A stretch of DNA of 64,000 nucleotides, taken from assembly GCA_016219005.1 (NCBI GenBank), contig JACRCN010000097.1, positions 1 to 64,000 of the forward strand. Direction: 5' to 3'. Positions 49,490-59,621 of this stretch are shown piece after piece (position 1 is the stretch's first letter; each line of letters starts with the position of its first letter). The notes beneath the pieces are model-generated. The model had not been told where the DNA came from and searched no databases. It saw nothing but the letters and a program-made list of their open reading frames with translations. This DNA is from Deltaproteobacteria bacterium. Lineage in GTDB: Bacteria > Desulfobacterota > Desulfobacteria > Desulfobacterales > SpSt-501. The position numbers were made by a program, and so were the translations under genes.

Positions 49490-50406
49490 ACGGCATCCTA
49501 GTCATCAACAAGCCGGCAGCCATCTCGTCGGCTGGCGTGGTGGCCCACGTCAAGCGCCTGCTCCAAGCCAGACGCGTCGGGCACACCGGGACCCTGGATC
49601 CGTTTGCGCGCGGGGTGCTGGTCTGCTGCGTCAACCAGGCGACGAAGTTGGCCCGGTTCATGCTGCAGGGCAGCAAGGCCTACGCGGCCGTGATGACGCT
49701 GGGAGTCGAAACCGACACCCAGGACGTCACAGGCCGCGTGGTGGCCAGGGGCGACTGGACCGGGGTCTCCGAGGCGGCTATCGTGCGCGCTGTCCGCCGT
49801 TTCGCGGGAGTCATTGCGCAGGCACCGCCGGTGTTTTCGGCCCTGAAGCACGAGGGTGTTCCGCTGTACAGCCTGGCCCGGAGCGGCCAGCCGGTCCAGA
49901 AGCCGCCGCGGGAAGTGCATGTCCATCGGATCCGGGTGCTCGGGGTGGCACTGCCCGAGGTCCGTTTCGAGGTGCGCTGTTCGGCGGGGACCTATGTGCG
50001 CACGCTGGCCGTGGACATCGGCCGGGAGCTGGGCTGCGGTGCCCACTTGAGCGAGTTGACGCGCACGGAGAGCGGCGGCTTCAGCCTGGCGCAGGCCCTG
50101 ACCCTGGAAGAGGTGGAGGAGCTGACCCGGTGTGGGACCGTGCGTGAACGGCTCATTCCGATGGCCCGGGCTTTGGCCGGATGGCCGGAAATAGCCGCCG
50201 ACCGGCAGCTGCTCGAAAACGTGCGCACCGGCCGCCGACTCAGCCGCCGGGAGCTGTCGACCCCGCGTGACGGAGGGCCGGCCGGAGCCGGCGACGGCTT
50301 GCTCAAGGTCATGGATGAGCAGGGGGAACTGGCGGCGGTGCTTCTCTTCAAGGCCGGGCAGGACGATCTGGAGTATGCCTGCGTTTTCGCGCGGCACGAG
50401 GGCTGA
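49486..50406 (+). CDS. truB: tRNA pseudouridine(55) synthase TruB
   Basis: TruB makes pseudouridine at position 55 in the T-loop of most tRNAs. The 306-residue protein has NGILVINKPAAISSAGVV at the start, the catalytic aspartate D38 in VGHTGTLDPFARGVL, and later motifs (KAYAAVMTLGVETDTQD, and the Y/R pair in VRFEVRCSAGTYVRTL). A C-terminal extension of about 60 residues resembles a PUA-like domain. The start is TTG at 49486 and overlaps the nrnA stop (TTGA), so no separate ribosome binding site is expected. A 244-base gap follows before rpsO. Confidence 0.95.
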   Translation: MNGILVINKPAAISSAGVVAHVKRLLQARRVGHTGTLDPFARGVLVCCVNQATKLARFMLQGSKAYAAVMTLGVETDTQDVTGRVVARGDWTGVSEAAIVRAVRRFAGVIAQAPPVFSALKHEGVPLYSLARSGQPVQKPPREVHVHRIRVLGVALPEVRFEVRCSAGTYVRTLAVDIGRELGCGAHLSELTRTESGGFSLAQALTLEEVEELTRCGTVRERLIPMARALAGWPEIAADRQLLENVRTGRRLSRRELSTPRDGGPAGAGDGLLKVMDEQGELAAVLLFKAGQDDLEYACVFARHEG

Positions 50407-50650
50407 GACGTGGTGATTTCTGTTGCACTTGACGCCGTGTTGCTTTAAGGTGGTCAACGGAATTACCGGTGGTTTACAGTGGCGTTTTGGGGATGTCGTC
50501 GAACGCGCATGAAGAAAATAATCGCAAGCATTTCACGATGAGACAGCTTCGTCAAAAACCCAACTTCAAGGTGCACCTCGCCCGCGGCGGGAAACCGCCA
50601 CGCCGAAGATGGTTTTTTTCCGAAGCCGCCCAGAAGGAGGAAGGAAGAAA

Positions 50651-50920
50651 GTGACTTTGTCAACCGAAGACAAAAAGAAACTGATCGAGAAGTTCAAGGT
50701 GCACGAGTCCGACACCGGTTCGCCCGAGGTTCAGGTCGGCCTGCTCACCAACCGCATCACGTATCTGACCGAGCATTTGAAGGTTCACAAGAAGGATCAT
50801 CACTCCCGGCGCGGGTTGCTGATGCTCGTCGGCCGGAGGCGTCGGTTGTTGAACTACGTGAAGTACAAGGATGTCAATCGCTACCGGTCCATCATCGAGA
50901 CGCTGGGCCTGAAAAAGTAG
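50651..50920 (+). CDS. rpsO: 30S ribosomal protein S15
   Basis: S15 binds 16S rRNA early in 30S assembly. The 89-residue protein matches the family throughout: [61 protein letters not shown] and [12 protein letters not shown]. The GTG at 50651 with AAGGAGGAAGGA upstream gives the correct length; an in-frame ATG at 50609 would add unrelated residues. In many bacteria S15 represses its own synthesis through its leader RNA. The pnp gene follows 146 bases later, with a hairpin in between, as in E. coli. Confidence 0.97.
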   Translation: MTLSTEDKKKLIEKFKVHESDTGSPEVQVGLLTNRITYLTEHLKVHKKDHHSRRGLLMLVGRRRRLLNYVKYKDVNRYRSIIETLGLKK

Positions 50921-50953
50921 CTCATACGCATGTGACGCGCCGGCGCGCCCGCC

Positions 50954-50973
50954 GAGGGGCAGTGCTGCCCCTC
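50954..50973 (+). promoter_or_regulatory. Stem-loop in the rpsO-pnp spacer
   Basis: GAGGGGCAG (50954-50962) pairs perfectly with CTGCCCCTC (50965-50973) across a two-base loop. No T-run follows. In E. coli this spacer holds an RNase III processing hairpin that lets PNPase control its own mRNA; the position suggests a similar role. Confidence 0.5.
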
Positions 50974-51066
50974 AAGAGACGTCCGAGGTGGTGACTGCAT
51001 CACACCGGCTCCGCGGCTTGTTGAGGCGGAGCGCAGACGGTTTTGGCTTCGCATGAGGAGACTTAT

Positions 51067-53166
51067 ATGGAAATTCTATTGAAGGAAGAGATCGGCGGTA
51101 AAACTTTGAGCATCCAGACCGGCAAGGTGGCCAAGCAGGCCTCCGGGTCCGTGGTGGTCCAATACGGGGACACGGTGGTGCTGGTGACCGTGGTGTCCAC
51201 CCTTGAAGCGCGACCCGGCGACTTTGTGCCGCTGACGGTGGAATACCAGGAGAAGATCTACGCGGCCGGGCGAATCCCGGGCAACTACTTTCGCCGTGAA
51301 ATCGGGCGGCCCAGCGAAAAGGAAACCCTGACCGCGCGGCTGATCGACCGGCCCATGCGCCCTCTGTTCCCGAAGAGCTACCGCTTTGAAACCCAGGTGA
51401 TTGCCACGGTCCTGTCCATGGATCAGGAAAACGACGCGGACACCCTGGCCATGGTGGGCGCCTCCGCCGCGCTGCACCTTTCGGACATCCCCTTCGCCGG
51501 GCCGATCGCCGCCGTGCGCGTCGGCCGAATCGACGGCCAGCTAAGAATCAACCCCGCCATCACAGAATTGGACCTCTGCGACATCAACATCATCGTGGCC
51601 GGGTCCAAGACCGGTGTCGTGATGGTCGAGGGCGGGTCCGGCGTGGTGAGCGAAGACGAAATGATTGAAGCGATCTTTTTCGGTCACCGGGCCCTGCAGC
51701 CCCTGATCGACCTGCAGATCAAGCTCCGCGAAGCGCACGGCGCACCCAAGCGCGCCTTCGCCCCCCCGATTGTGGACGCCGAGTTCGTCGCCAAGGTGGA
51801 ATCGCTGGCCGCCGGGCCCCTGCGGGAGGCCCTGCTGATCCCGCAGAAGATTGAGCGCTACGCCGCCGCACGGGTGGCCAAGCTCGGCGTCATCGAGGCC
51901 CTCGGCGAGGAATGCGCCGATCGCCGCGAGCAGGTCGTCGGTATCATCGAGGCCCTTAAGCGGCGCATCCTGCGGGACCTGATTCTGATCGAGGGCCGGC
52001 GTGTCGACGGCCGCCGATTCGACGAAGTCCGCCCGATCACCTGCGAGGTAGGGGTTCTGCCCCGGCCGCACGGCAGCGCCCTGTTCACGCGGGGGGAGAC
52101 CCAGGTGCTCGGCGTGCTCACCCTGGGCTCGGGGCAGGACGAGCAGCGGGTGGAGACGCTTTCCGGCGAAGAGTTCCGCCCCTTCATGCTGCACTACAAC
52201 TTTCCGCCCTACTCGGTGGGGGAAGCCAAGCGCATCTCCGGCCCCAGCCGGCGCGACATTGGCCACGGCGGCCTGTCCACCCGCGCGATCGAGAAGATCC
52301 TGCCGGCGAAGGAAACCTTCGACTACACCATCCGGCTGGTCTCCGAGGTGCTGGAATCCAACGGCTCTTCATCGATGGGGACCGTGTGCGCCTGCTGCCT
52401 CGCCCTGATGGACGGCGGGGTGCCCATCAAGGCGCCGGTGGCCGGGATCGCCATGGGACTGGTCAGCGAGGCCGATAAGACCGTGGTGCTCTCCGACATC
52501 CTCGGCGACGAAGACCACGCCGGCGACATGGACTTCAAGGTCACCGGCACTCAGGAAGGGATCACCGCCCTGCAGATGGACATCAAGATCCATGAGCTGT
52601 CGCGGGAGATCCTGATGAAAGCCCTGGAGCAGGCCCGCCAGGGGCGTATTCACATCCTGGGCCGGATGCTCGCGGCCCTTGCCGCGCCGCGCCCGGCGAT
52701 CTCCCCCTACGCGCCGACCATCACCACCATCACCATCCACCCCGACAAGATCCGCGAGGTGATCGGCCAGGGCGGCAAGACCATCCGCGCGATCCAGAGC
52801 CAGACCAACACCACCATCCAGATCGAAGACTCGGGTCAGGTGAAAATTGCCGCCTTCTCCAAGCAGGAAGCCGAGGCGGCCCTCGAACTGGTCCGGCAGA
52901 TCACGGCCGACCCCGAGGTGGGCGCCATCTACGAGGGCACGGTGGTCAAGATCACCGACTTCGGGGCTTTCGTCAATATCCTGCCGGGGACCGACGGGCT
53001 GGTGCACATCTCGCAGCTGGCCAACCACCGGGTCACCAAGGTGTCCGACGTGGTCAAAGAGGGTGACAAGCTGAAAGTCAAAGTGCTTGAAGTCGGCCGG
53101 GACGGGAAGATCCGGCTGAGCCACAAGGCGCTCCTGGAAGAGGGCGATGGACAGACCCATCGATAA
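51067..53166 (+). CDS. pnp: Polyribonucleotide nucleotidyltransferase (PNPase)
   Basis: PNPase degrades RNA 3'-to-5' with phosphate and can add tails. The 699-residue protein has two RNase PH-like domains: the first begins [20 protein letters not shown] and holds [15 protein letters not shown]; the second has [13 protein letters not shown] and [14 protein letters not shown], plus the catalytic [19 protein letters not shown] domain ([13 protein letters not shown]) and an S1 domain ([20 protein letters not shown]) close the chain. The ATG at 51067 has GAGGAGA upstream and is better than 51043. The last 20 bases overlap the start of the M16 peptidase gene. A hairpin in the rpsO-pnp spacer may serve autoregulation. 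Confidence 0.97.
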   Translation: MEILLKEEIGGKTLSIQTGKVAKQASGSVVVQYGDTVVLVTVVSTLEARPGDFVPLTVEYQEKIYAAGRIPGNYFRREIGRPSEKETLTARLIDRPMRPLFPKSYRFETQVIATVLSMDQENDADTLAMVGASAALHLSDIPFAGPIAAVRVGRIDGQLRINPAITELDLCDINIIVAGSKTGVVMVEGGSGVVSEDEMIEAIFFGHRALQPLIDLQIKLREAHGAPKRAFAPPIVDAEFVAKVESLAAGPLREALLIPQKIERYAAARVAKLGVIEALGEECADRREQVVGIIEALKRRILRDLILIEGRRVDGRRFDEVRPITCEVGVLPRPHGSALFTRGETQVLGVLTLGSGQDEQRVETLSGEEFRPFMLHYNFPPYSVGEAKRISGPSRRDIGHGGLSTRAIEKILPAKETFDYTIRLVSEVLESNGSSSMGTVCACCLALMDGGVPIKAPVAGIAMGLVSEADKTVVLSDILGDEDHAGDMDFKVTGTQEGITALQMDIKIHELSREILMKALEQARQGRIHILGRMLAALAAPRPAISPYAPTITTITIHPDKIREVIGQGGKTIRAIQSQTNTTIQIEDSGQVKIAAFSKQEAEAALELVRQITADPEVGAIYEGTVVKITDFGAFVNILPGTDGLVHISQLANHRVTKVSDVVKEGDKLKVKVLEVGRDGKIRLSHKALLEEGDGQTHR

Positions 53167-54421
53167 GACGGTCCTTCTCAACGGTGTGCGGATCGTGAGC
53201 CATCACATGCCGCACACCCGCTCTGTCTCCATGGGGGTCTGGGTGAACGCGGGGGCCCGGGATGAAACCGACGCCGAAAACGGGCTGTCCCACTTCATCG
53301 AGCATATGATCTTCAAGGGAACCCGCAAACGCTCCGCGTATCAGATCGCCAAGGAGTTCGATGCCATCGGCGGGCACACGAACGCCTTCACCAGCATGGA
53401 GAACACCTGCTACCACGCCAAGGTGCTCGACACCCAGGTCGAGACCATGGTGGACGTCCTTTCGGACATCTTTCTGAACTCCATCTTCGACGCTCGCGAA
53501 GTGGAGCGGGAGCGGCCGGTCATCCTGCAGGAGATAGGAATGGTGGAGGACAGCCCGGACGAGTACATCCACTACCTGGCCGGGAACAACTTCTGGGGCA
53601 ACAATCCGCTGGGGCGTTCGATCCTCGGCACACGCGAGACCATTGCGCAGTTTGGCACTGACGCGATCAAAGGGTTCTTCCAGCGGCTCTACCAGCCCGA
53701 ACGCATCGTGATCGCCGCCGCCGGCAACTTGGGCCACCAGCGCCTGGTGGACCTCATCGGACCGGCCTTCGAGTCCGTGCGGCGGGGGGACGGCTTTCCC
53801 AAGCGCATCACCCCGGCTAATTACTGCCTCGTGGACATCCGCCCGCGGGAGCTCGAGCAAGTTCACATCTGCCTCGGAACGGCCGGCCTGTCGATGGTCG
53901 ACCCCCGGCGCTATGCGTTTTCGCTGCTGAACACGATTCTGGGGGGGAACATGAGCTCCCGGCTGTTCCAGGAGGTGCGCGAAAAACGCGGGCTGGCCTA
54001 CGCCGTCTACTCCTTCATCGCCTCGCATGTGGACACGGGCATGTTCGGGGTCTACCTGGCGGTCAGCCCGGAGCAGGCGTTGCCCGCCGTCGCGCTGGTG
54101 GCGAGCGAGCTGTCCCGGATGGCGTGCGAACCGGTCGACCCCGCCGAACTCACCGGCGCCATCGAGTACACGAAGGGCAGCCTGCTGCTCGCATCCGAAA
54201 GTGCCGACAACCAGATGGTCCGTGTCGCCCAGAACGAAATTCTCTTCGAAGCGGACATCCCCCTGCACACCGTCATCGAACACATCGAGTCCGTCACCCG
54301 GGAAGACATCCAGCAGCTCGCGCAGGAACTTTTCCGGAAGGACCAGATCATGCTGACCCTGCTCGGGCCGGCGGTAACGCCGAAAAACGCCTTCGAGAAC
54401 TGTCTCTATTCCCATCGGTGA
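53147..54421 (+). CDS. M16 family zinc peptidase (processing-peptidase-like)
   Basis: This 424-residue protein belongs to the pitrilysin/M16 family. The inverted zinc motif H49-x-x-E52-H53 (SHFIEHMIF) is intact, and the distal glutamate is expected about 76 residues later in the [13 protein letters not shown] helix. The second half has the R/Y-type substrate region ([21 protein letters not shown]). It resembles small cytoplasmic M16 enzymes such as YmxG, which often lie after pnp in bacteria. Its start lies inside the pnp 3' end (20-base overlap), and dut begins eight bases after its stop. Substrate unknown. No signal peptide is seen. Confidence 0.9.
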   Translation: MDRPIDKTVLLNGVRIVSHHMPHTRSVSMGVWVNAGARDETDAENGLSHFIEHMIFKGTRKRSAYQIAKEFDAIGGHTNAFTSMENTCYHAKVLDTQVETMVDVLSDIFLNSIFDAREVERERPVILQEIGMVEDSPDEYIHYLAGNNFWGNNPLGRSILGTRETIAQFGTDAIKGFFQRLYQPERIVIAAAGNLGHQRLVDLIGPAFESVRRGDGFPKRITPANYCLVDIRPRELEQVHICLGTAGLSMVDPRRYAFSLLNTILGGNMSSRLFQEVREKRGLAYAVYSFIASHVDTGMFGVYLAVSPEQALPAVALVASELSRMACEPVDPAELTGAIEYTKGSLLLASESADNQMVRVAQNEILFEADIPLHTVIEHIESVTREDIQQLAQELFRKDQIMLTLLGPAVTPKNAFENCLYSHR

Positions 54422-54429
54422 GGTTCCGA

Positions 54430-54882
54430 GTGGGGCCTGTCGTAAAAATCCTGCGCCTTCGTCCGGACGAGGACGCCGACATCCCGCTGCCGCGCTACAT
54501 GACCCCGGATTCCGCCGGCATGGACATCTGTGCCGCCGTGCGCGAGGATACCGTGCTGGACAAAGGCACGATCGCCCTGCTGCCCACCGGACTCGCCCTC
54601 GCCCTGCCCAGGGGCTACGAGGCCCAGGTCCGCCCGCGCAGCGGGCTGGCGGTCAAGTACGGGATCGGGTTGATCAACGCCCCCGGCACCATCGACGCCG
54701 ATTACCGCGGCGAGGTGATGATCGCCCTCGTGAACCTCGGCCCTTCGGCTTACACGGTGCGCCGCGGCGACCGCATCGCCCAGGTGGTCATCCAGCGGGT
54801 CGAGCAGGCCCGGCTGGAGCAAGTGCCCGCGCTCGACGTCACCGAACGCAACAGCGGTGGCTTCGGTCACACGGGGAGATGA
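54430..54882 (+). CDS. dut: Deoxyuridine 5'-triphosphate nucleotidohydrolase (dUTPase)
   Basis: dUTPase hydrolyses dUTP to dUMP and pyrophosphate, keeping uracil out of DNA and feeding dTMP synthesis. The 150-residue protein shows the trimeric dUTPase motifs in order: SAGMDICAA (motif 1), [11 protein letters not shown] (motif 2), [11 protein letters not shown] (motif 3), [11 protein letters not shown] (motif 4) and [11 protein letters not shown] (motif 5). The GTG at 54430 with GAGG six bases upstream is chosen; another GTG at 54418 overlaps the stop of the M16 gene and would add four residues. It ends the long nusA-dut unit. A repeat-rich gap follows. Confidence 0.94.
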   Translation: MGPVVKILRLRPDEDADIPLPRYMTPDSAGMDICAAVREDTVLDKGTIALLPTGLALALPRGYEAQVRPRSGLAVKYGIGLINAPGTIDADYRGEVMIALVNLGPSAYTVRRGDRIAQVVIQRVEQARLEQVPALDVTERNSGGFGHTGR

Positions 54883-54889
54883 AAAAAGC

Positions 54890-54970
54890 TCCAAGCTGGA
54901 AGCTCGAAGCTCAACAGGAAGAGGTGATCAAGGGTTCATCTTACCTTCCGGCTTCGAGTTTCGAGCCGCA
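54890..54970. repeat. Heptad-type repeats in inverted arrangement after dut
   Basis: AAGCTGGAAGCTCGAAGCTC (54893-54912) is built from tandem AAGCTSG-like units. GGCTTCGAGTTTCGAGCC (about 54950-54967) is approximately its reverse complement. Together they could form a long imperfect hairpin. The layout resembles the pheS-pheT spacer repeats. Confidence 0.5.
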
Positions 54971-54993
54971 AGGTCGCTACCAGTTGAGATGAG

Positions 54994-55815
54994 ATGAATC
55001 CTGAATCCCCGGAGCAACCTGAAACCGGCGCGTGCGCGTTGTCCGTCTGCGTTCTGGCAAGCGGCAGCAAGGGCAATGCGATCTACGTCTCCGACGGCAC
55101 CACCTCGCTTCTGGTCGATGCGGGGCTGTCGGCACGGGAAATCGGCCGGCGTCTGGACAGCCGCGGGCTGAAGGCCGCGGCGCTGAGCGCCATCCTGGTC
55201 ACCCACGAACACGGCGATCACGTGCACGGCGTGGAGCGGCTGTGCCGACGCTACCGGCTGCCGGTCTACCTGACGCCCGGCACGCTGCGCGCCGCCCCAG
55301 CGCTCCGGGAACTGCCTGACACCCGCACCTTCGACTGCGGCCGCCCGTTCCGGGTCGGCACCCTGACGGTTCACCCCTTCTCTATCTCGCACGACGCTCA
55401 GGACCCGGCCGGTTTCACGATCGGCGGCAACGGGAGCCGGATCGGCATCGCCACCGACCTGGGCCATGTCACCGCCGTGGTGCGGGAGCACTTGCGCGGC
55501 TGCCGCCTGCTGGTGCTGGAGGCCAACCACGACCCGGACATGCTGATGGACGGCCCCTACCCATGGTATTTAAAGCAGCGCATTCGCGGCCGCACCGGCC
55601 ATCTCTCGAATTCGGAATCCGGACAACTGCTCGCCGAGATCGCGCACCCGGGCCTCGAACAGGTGGTTCTCGCCCATCTCAGCGCGACCAACAACACCCC
55701 CGAAAAGGCCCTTGCGGTGGCGGGCCGAGCACTCGTCGGCACCCGCATCCGCCTGGCGGCGGCGGGCCAGTCCCAGTGCTCGTCGCTCATCCACCTCCGC
55801 CCTGCGAACCCGTGA
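54994..55815 (+). CDS. MBL-fold metallo-hydrolase, YycJ/WalJ-like
   Basis: This 273-residue protein begins its fold with CVLASGSKGNAIYVSDGTTS and has the metal motif THEHGDHVHG, as in YycJ/WalJ-type hydrolases linked to cell-wall or DNA double-strand-end processes in Gram-positives. Later ligand segments are GIATDLGHVT, LEANHD and LAHLSATNN. The ATG at 54994 has GAGATGAGATGA upstream. It lies alone between the repeat region after dut and the convergent kbl-like gene. The physiological substrate is unknown; nuclease activity has been described for related proteins. No signal peptide is seen. Confidence 0.85.
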   Translation: MNPESPEQPETGACALSVCVLASGSKGNAIYVSDGTTSLLVDAGLSAREIGRRLDSRGLKAAALSAILVTHEHGDHVHGVERLCRRYRLPVYLTPGTLRAAPALRELPDTRTFDCGRPFRVGTLTVHPFSISHDAQDPAGFTIGGNGSRIGIATDLGHVTAVVREHLRGCRLLVLEANHDPDMLMDGPYPWYLKQRIRGRTGHLSNSESGQLLAEIAHPGLEQVVLAHLSATNNTPEKALAVAGRALVGTRIRLAAAGQSQCSSLIHLRPANP

Positions 55816-55831
55816 AAAGCGCAACCCCGCG

Positions 55832-57058
55832 CTACCCGGTGAACGTGGCGAGCGCCTTCAGCACGTGGTCGATGTCCGCCTCGGTGTGGGCCGCGTTGAT
55901 CTGAAAACGGATGGTCTCATCCCCCCGGGGGACCACGGGATACGTCAGGCCGACCGCCAGCACGCCCGCGTTGTACAGATGCTGCACCAGGGCGTGGGTG
56001 CGAGGCGTGTCGCGCACGAGCAGCGGCACGATCGGGTGCGGGCCGGGGATGGATGGCCAGCCCATCGTTTCGATCCCCCGGCGAAAGCGCACCACCATGG
56101 CCTGCACGTGGTCCAGGCGCGATCTGCCTTCCCGGCCGTCGCACAGATCGACCGCCCGCAGGGCCGCCGCACAGTCGGCGACACTCAGAGGGTTGGTGTA
56201 GATGTACGTGTCCGCCTTCTGGCGGACCGCTTCGACCACCATCCGGCTCGCCGCGATGAAGCCCCCGTTGACGCCGAAGGCCTTGCCGAAGGTGCCGATG
56301 ACGATGTCCGGCAGCGCCCCCGTGTGGTCGGCCGTGCCGCGGCCGCGCGGTCCGAAGGCACCGATGCCGTGGGAATCGTCCATCACGGTGACGACGCCTT
56401 CTTTGAATCTGCCTCCGCAGGGGCCCGCGATGGCTACAATCTGATCGACCGGCGCGCAGTCCCCCCGCATGCTGAAGATTCCGTCGAAAATGACCACCAC
56501 CCGTTGCATGTCCGCGGGGACCGCCTCCAGGCACCGGGCGAGAGCCGCCATGTCGTTGTGGGCGTAGATGGCTTTGTTGGCGGAGGGCACGCCGGCGATG
56601 CGCATGGCCCGGATGATGCTGTTGTGGTTCAGCTGGTCGCCGATCCAGTAGGTCGTAGCGCTGGAGATGGTGAGTGCCAGGCCGCAGTTGGCCGTGTAGG
56701 CGGAGTTGAAGATCTTGGCGGCGGGTTTTCCCACGAAGCGCGCGACCCGCTCCTCCAGCGCCGCGTGAGGCGCAAACGTCCCGTCGATGAAACGCACCGC
56801 GCCGGGTCCCACCCCGAACTGCCGGGACGCCTCGTCCGCGGCCGCGATCAGCTCCGGCTGCAGGGACAGCGACAGATAGCTGTTGGAGTTCATCCGGATG
56901 AACTCCCGCTCGGAGCCTTTCAAGCGGTAGCGCGGCCCGCGGGCGCCGGCCGGCGGGATGACGCCGACAATGACCCGCTCCGGCGGCTTGGCCCGGCCCT
57001 CGACCCTGAGCGCATCGAGCTCCAGTTCTAATGCTTTATCCAATGCCTCGAGTGACAT
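55832..57058 (-). CDS. kbl: Alpha-oxoamine synthase family aminotransferase, 2-amino-3-ketobutyrate CoA ligase-like
   Basis: This 408-residue PLP enzyme belongs to the family of glycine C-acetyltransferase (Kbl), AONS (BioF) and related enzymes. The PLP lysine is in GTFGKAFGVNGGF, and the family motif DDSHGIGAFGPRGRG precedes it. With the threonine dehydrogenase-like gene directly upstream (64-base gap), the natural reading is Kbl, which splits 2-amino-3-ketobutyrate with CoA into glycine and acetyl-CoA. BioF or a secondary-metabolite role cannot be excluded. The ATG at 57058 is chosen since AAGGAG lies nine bases upstream. The N-terminus of about 40 residues is longer than usual. Confidence 0.8.
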   Translation of the reverse strand: MSLEALDKALELELDALRVEGRAKPPERVIVGVIPPAGARGPRYRLKGSEREFIRMNSNSYLSLSLQPELIAAADEASRQFGVGPGAVRFIDGTFAPHAALEERVARFVGKPAAKIFNSAYTANCGLALTISSATTYWIGDQLNHNSIIRAMRIAGVPSANKAIYAHNDMAALARCLEAVPADMQRVVVIFDGIFSMRGDCAPVDQIVAIAGPCGGRFKEGVVTVMDDSHGIGAFGPRGRGTADHTGALPDIVIGTFGKAFGVNGGFIAASRMVVEAVRQKADTYIYTNPLSVADCAAALRAVDLCDGREGRSRLDHVQAMVVRFRRGIETMGWPSIPGPHPIVPLLVRDTPRTHALVQHLYNAGVLAVGLTYPVVPRGDETIRFQINAAHTEADIDHVLKALATFTG

Positions 57059-57121
57059 GGCTTTCTCCTTCGTACCAAGTCCCACCGCAGATACGCGAAG
57101 GCCGCAGAGGGGTTGATTTTT

Positions 57122-58159
57122 TCAACCCTCCCAGGTGAGGATGACTTTCCCGGACTTTCCGGACCGCATCGCCTCGAACCCTTTTTGGAACTCGGTGTAG
57201 TGAAAGCGGTGCGTGATGACGGGGGTGATGTCCAGGCCGCTTTGGATCATGACCGTCATCTTGTACCAGGTCTCGTACATCTCGCGACCGTAGATACCCT
57301 TGAGGGTCAGGCTGTTGAAGATCACGGTGTCCCAGTCGACGGCGGTGGCCGGAGGCAGGATACCGAGCAGCGCGATCTGGCCGCCGTGGCACATGCTGGT
57401 CAGCAGGTCCCGAAACGCCTGGGGGTTGCCGGACATTTCCATCCCCACGTCGAAGCCCTCCTTCATGCCGAGCTTCTTCTGAGTGCCCGCGATGGAGCCC
57501 CGGCGCACGTCGAGAGCGATGGTTGCGCCCATTTTTTTGGCGATCTTCAGACGGAAGGGATTCACATCGGTTACCACCACGTGACGCGCGCCGGCGTGCC
57601 GTACAATGGCGGTCGCCATGCAACCGATCGGCCCGGCGCCGGTGATGAGCACGTCCTCGCCAAGCACATCCGCGGAAAGCGCCGTGTGGGTGGCGTTGCC
57701 GAGCGGGTCGAAGCAGGCAAGCACGTCGGTGGGAATGGCGGGGTCGCAGTACCAGACATTGGTGACCGGGATGCAGAGATACTCCGCAAACGCGCCCGGC
57801 CGGTTGACGCCGACCCCGCTCGTGTGCGGGCACAGGTGCCGGCGGCCCGCCAGGCAGTTGCGACACCGGCCGCAGACCAGGTGCCCCTCGCCGGAGACGA
57901 GATCTCCGGGCTTGAAGTCGTGCACATTGCTTCCGGCCGCAGCTACCCGCCCCACGAATTCGTGGCCGACGGGCATGGGCACGGGGATGGTGCGCTGCGC
58001 CCACTCGTCCCAGTTGTAAATGTGCACGTCCGTGCCGCAGATGGCCGTCTTGTGGATCTTGATGAGGACGTCGTTGATGCCCGGCTCGGGCACCGGCACC
58101 TCTTCAAGCCACAGCCCCGGCTCGGGCTTGGCTTTGACCAACGCCGGCATGGTTTGCAT
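57122..58159 (-). CDS. tdh: L-threonine 3-dehydrogenase
   Basis: Tdh oxidises L-threonine with NAD to 2-amino-3-ketobutyrate, the substrate of Kbl. The 345-residue zinc-dependent medium-chain dehydrogenase has the catalytic zinc site ([24 protein letters not shown]), the structural zinc cysteines ([15 protein letters not shown]), and an NAD-binding fold with [16 protein letters not shown] is a feature of threonine dehydrogenases as opposed to sorbitol dehydrogenases. The product, acetyl-CoA plus glycine, could feed central metabolism. A HD-domain gene precedes it with a 25-base gap, so the three may be co-transcribed. Confidence 0.88.
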   Translation of the reverse strand: MQTMPALVKAKPEPGLWLEEVPVPEPGINDVLIKIHKTAICGTDVHIYNWDEWAQRTIPVPMPVGHEFVGRVAAAGSNVHDFKPGDLVSGEGHLVCGRCRNCLAGRRHLCPHTSGVGVNRPGAFAEYLCIPVTNVWYCDPAIPTDVLACFDPLGNATHTALSADVLGEDVLITGAGPIGCMATAIVRHAGARHVVVTDVNPFRLKIAKKMGATIALDVRRGSIAGTQKKLGMKEGFDVGMEMSGNPQAFRDLLTSMCHGGQIALLGILPPATAVDWDTVIFNSLTLKGIYGREMYETWYKMTVMIQSGLDITPVITHRFHYTEFQKGFEAMRSGKSGKVILTWEG

Positions 58160-58184
58160 GACCGCCTCCCTGAAAATAATGGAT

Positions 58185-59345
58185 TCAACGCGCCTTGATT
58201 CCCTCGGCGCTGATGCCGCGGATGAAATAGTGAGAATCGTTGAGAAAGCCCAGGAAAATGACGATGAAAGCGATGGAGGTCTGGATCATCAGCGGTTTGT
58301 TCTGATACAGGCTGTCCAGTTGCTGGTTCAGGGCCTTCTTCTGGGTAGGGGCGAAATAGGTCGAGAAGAGCCCATCCAGCAGCCGTGAGCCGTCGGGTTT
58401 GGTGACGAGGTCGCTCCGGCCGCTGTAACAGTAGTCCATGGCGTCGAGGATCAGGTCGCGCTGGGCGCGGTGATCCTTGAGGTGATAGCCGACGAGGTGC
58501 ATCAGGGTGCGCTGCGCCTCCCGGAGGCTCGCCTCCGCAATCGCGTCGAAAAGGATTTTGCGGCAACGGCGGTCGGATGCGGGCGCCAGCTGCCGGATCA
58601 AGGAAAGGAGCACCGCGTTTTTAAAGAGCTGGTAGAGACGGCGGGCGCCGTTCATTACGGTGCTGGGCAGGTGCTCGGAGCGGGGCACGTAGCCGGGGTA
58701 GTTGTTGACGAAGAGCAGTTGGAAGATGTTCTGGAAGGAGTCGATCCCCACCAGTGAATCCTCGAGGTCGACGCGCATGTCCAGGGTGTTGTCCAGCCGA
58801 TCGGCGAGTTTTGCCTCCACCACGTCCGGAAAACACGACGAGCTCTCGAGCATTCGTCCGATGTACCGGTAGTAGGACTCCAATGGGGTGCGCGTCAGGC
58901 ACTTGAGGCGCTGGATGAGCTGCGACTCCTGCTCCGGCTCCATGTGCTCCAGCAATTGGAAAAGCCGTTGCTCCATCTCCTTCCACTCCTGGGCCTCGAA
59001 ATCGATGGACTTCACGTCCTCCAGGATGTCGTGAAGGAGCACCGTGAGGATGCTGTCGAGATCAACCTCGTCCGCGGCGCGGGTCATGAGCGCGGCGGCC
59101 CGCAGCGGGTGCAGAACGGCCATGGGGCCGAGACGGCGGCGCTTGTGGCTGTAGGCGCTGAACAGGTAACCCAGCACTTCCATGAGGAGGGCCTTGCTTT
59201 CCCGGTCTCTATTTTCATCCGGATCGAGCTGCTTTCCGGCGAGGATGTACTTCAGCACATTGTAGCGGTTCAGCGACGCCGCGCTCAGGTTGTAGTTGAG
59301 CACCGCTGAGAGCTTGAAGAATTCGGTGAGATCGAACATCGACAT
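58185..59345 (-). CDS. SpoT-like HD-domain protein with a C-terminal membrane helix
   Basis: This 386-residue protein contains the HD hydrolase pattern of the RelA/SpoT family: H79 in VLHPLRAA, H105-D106 with E109-D110 in LLHDILEDV, and later KLADRLDNT. These are the metal and ppGpp-binding motifs of SpoT hydrolase domains. No synthetase, TGS or ACT domain follows. The C-terminal 50 residues include a hydrophobic helix ([14 protein letters not shown]) that could anchor it in the membrane. It would thus be a small alarmone hydrolase, possibly membrane-bound, but the substrate is inferred. An ATG six bases further (59339) is an alternative start. The gene lies upstream of tdh-kbl on the same strand. 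Confidence 0.7.
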   Translation of the reverse strand: MSMFDLTEFFKLSAVLNYNLSAASLNRYNVLKYILAGKQLDPDENRDRESKALLMEVLGYLFSAYSHKRRRLGPMAVLHPLRAAALMTRAADEVDLDSILTVLLHDILEDVKSIDFEAQEWKEMEQRLFQLLEHMEPEQESQLIQRLKCLTRTPLESYYRYIGRMLESSSCFPDVVEAKLADRLDNTLDMRVDLEDSLVGIDSFQNIFQLLFVNNYPGYVPRSEHLPSTVMNGARRLYQLFKNAVLLSLIRQLAPASDRRCRKILFDAIAEASLREAQRTLMHLVGYHLKDHRAQRDLILDAMDYCYSGRSDLVTKPDGSRLLDGLFSTYFAPTQKKALNQQLDSLYQNKPLMIQTSIAFIVIFLGFLNDSHYFIRGISAEGIKAR

Positions 59346-59494
59346 GCGTTGCCTCGGGTAGACCGGCGGTTCGCTCGTGACACGGGGCTGAACCGCACCC
59401 GAAAAACAATTATGTCAAAGCATCCAGCAAGTCAACGACGCACCTCGCCGTGGGGGCGGTGCTTCCGGCAGTTGGGGCGGTGACGGCGATAGAC

Positions 59495-59522
59495 TTGACA
59501 CGACGTTGGGAACATTTCATAA
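59495..59522 (+). promoter_or_regulatory. Candidate promoter of the PepD-type gene
   Basis: TTGACA (59495-59500), a 16-base spacer and TCATAA (59517-59522) lie about 100 bases before the start codon at 59622. The -35 is perfect. The 276-base gap between the divergent HD and dipeptidase genes shows no other feature. Confidence 0.5.
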
Positions 59523-59621
59523 GAGGGCCGCACCGGGTGCCCCCCGCGGGTGCCCATTCCGGGAAAGATTCATGCCGCCAAACGCCGCCGGTTTTTGGCG
59601 ACATCGGACAGGAGCGCCACC

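Noticed and set aside
50469-50654. 61-codon frame in the rpsO leader
   Set aside because: No ribosome binding site or homology; a basic-rich chance frame overlapping the rpsO Shine-Dalgarno region.
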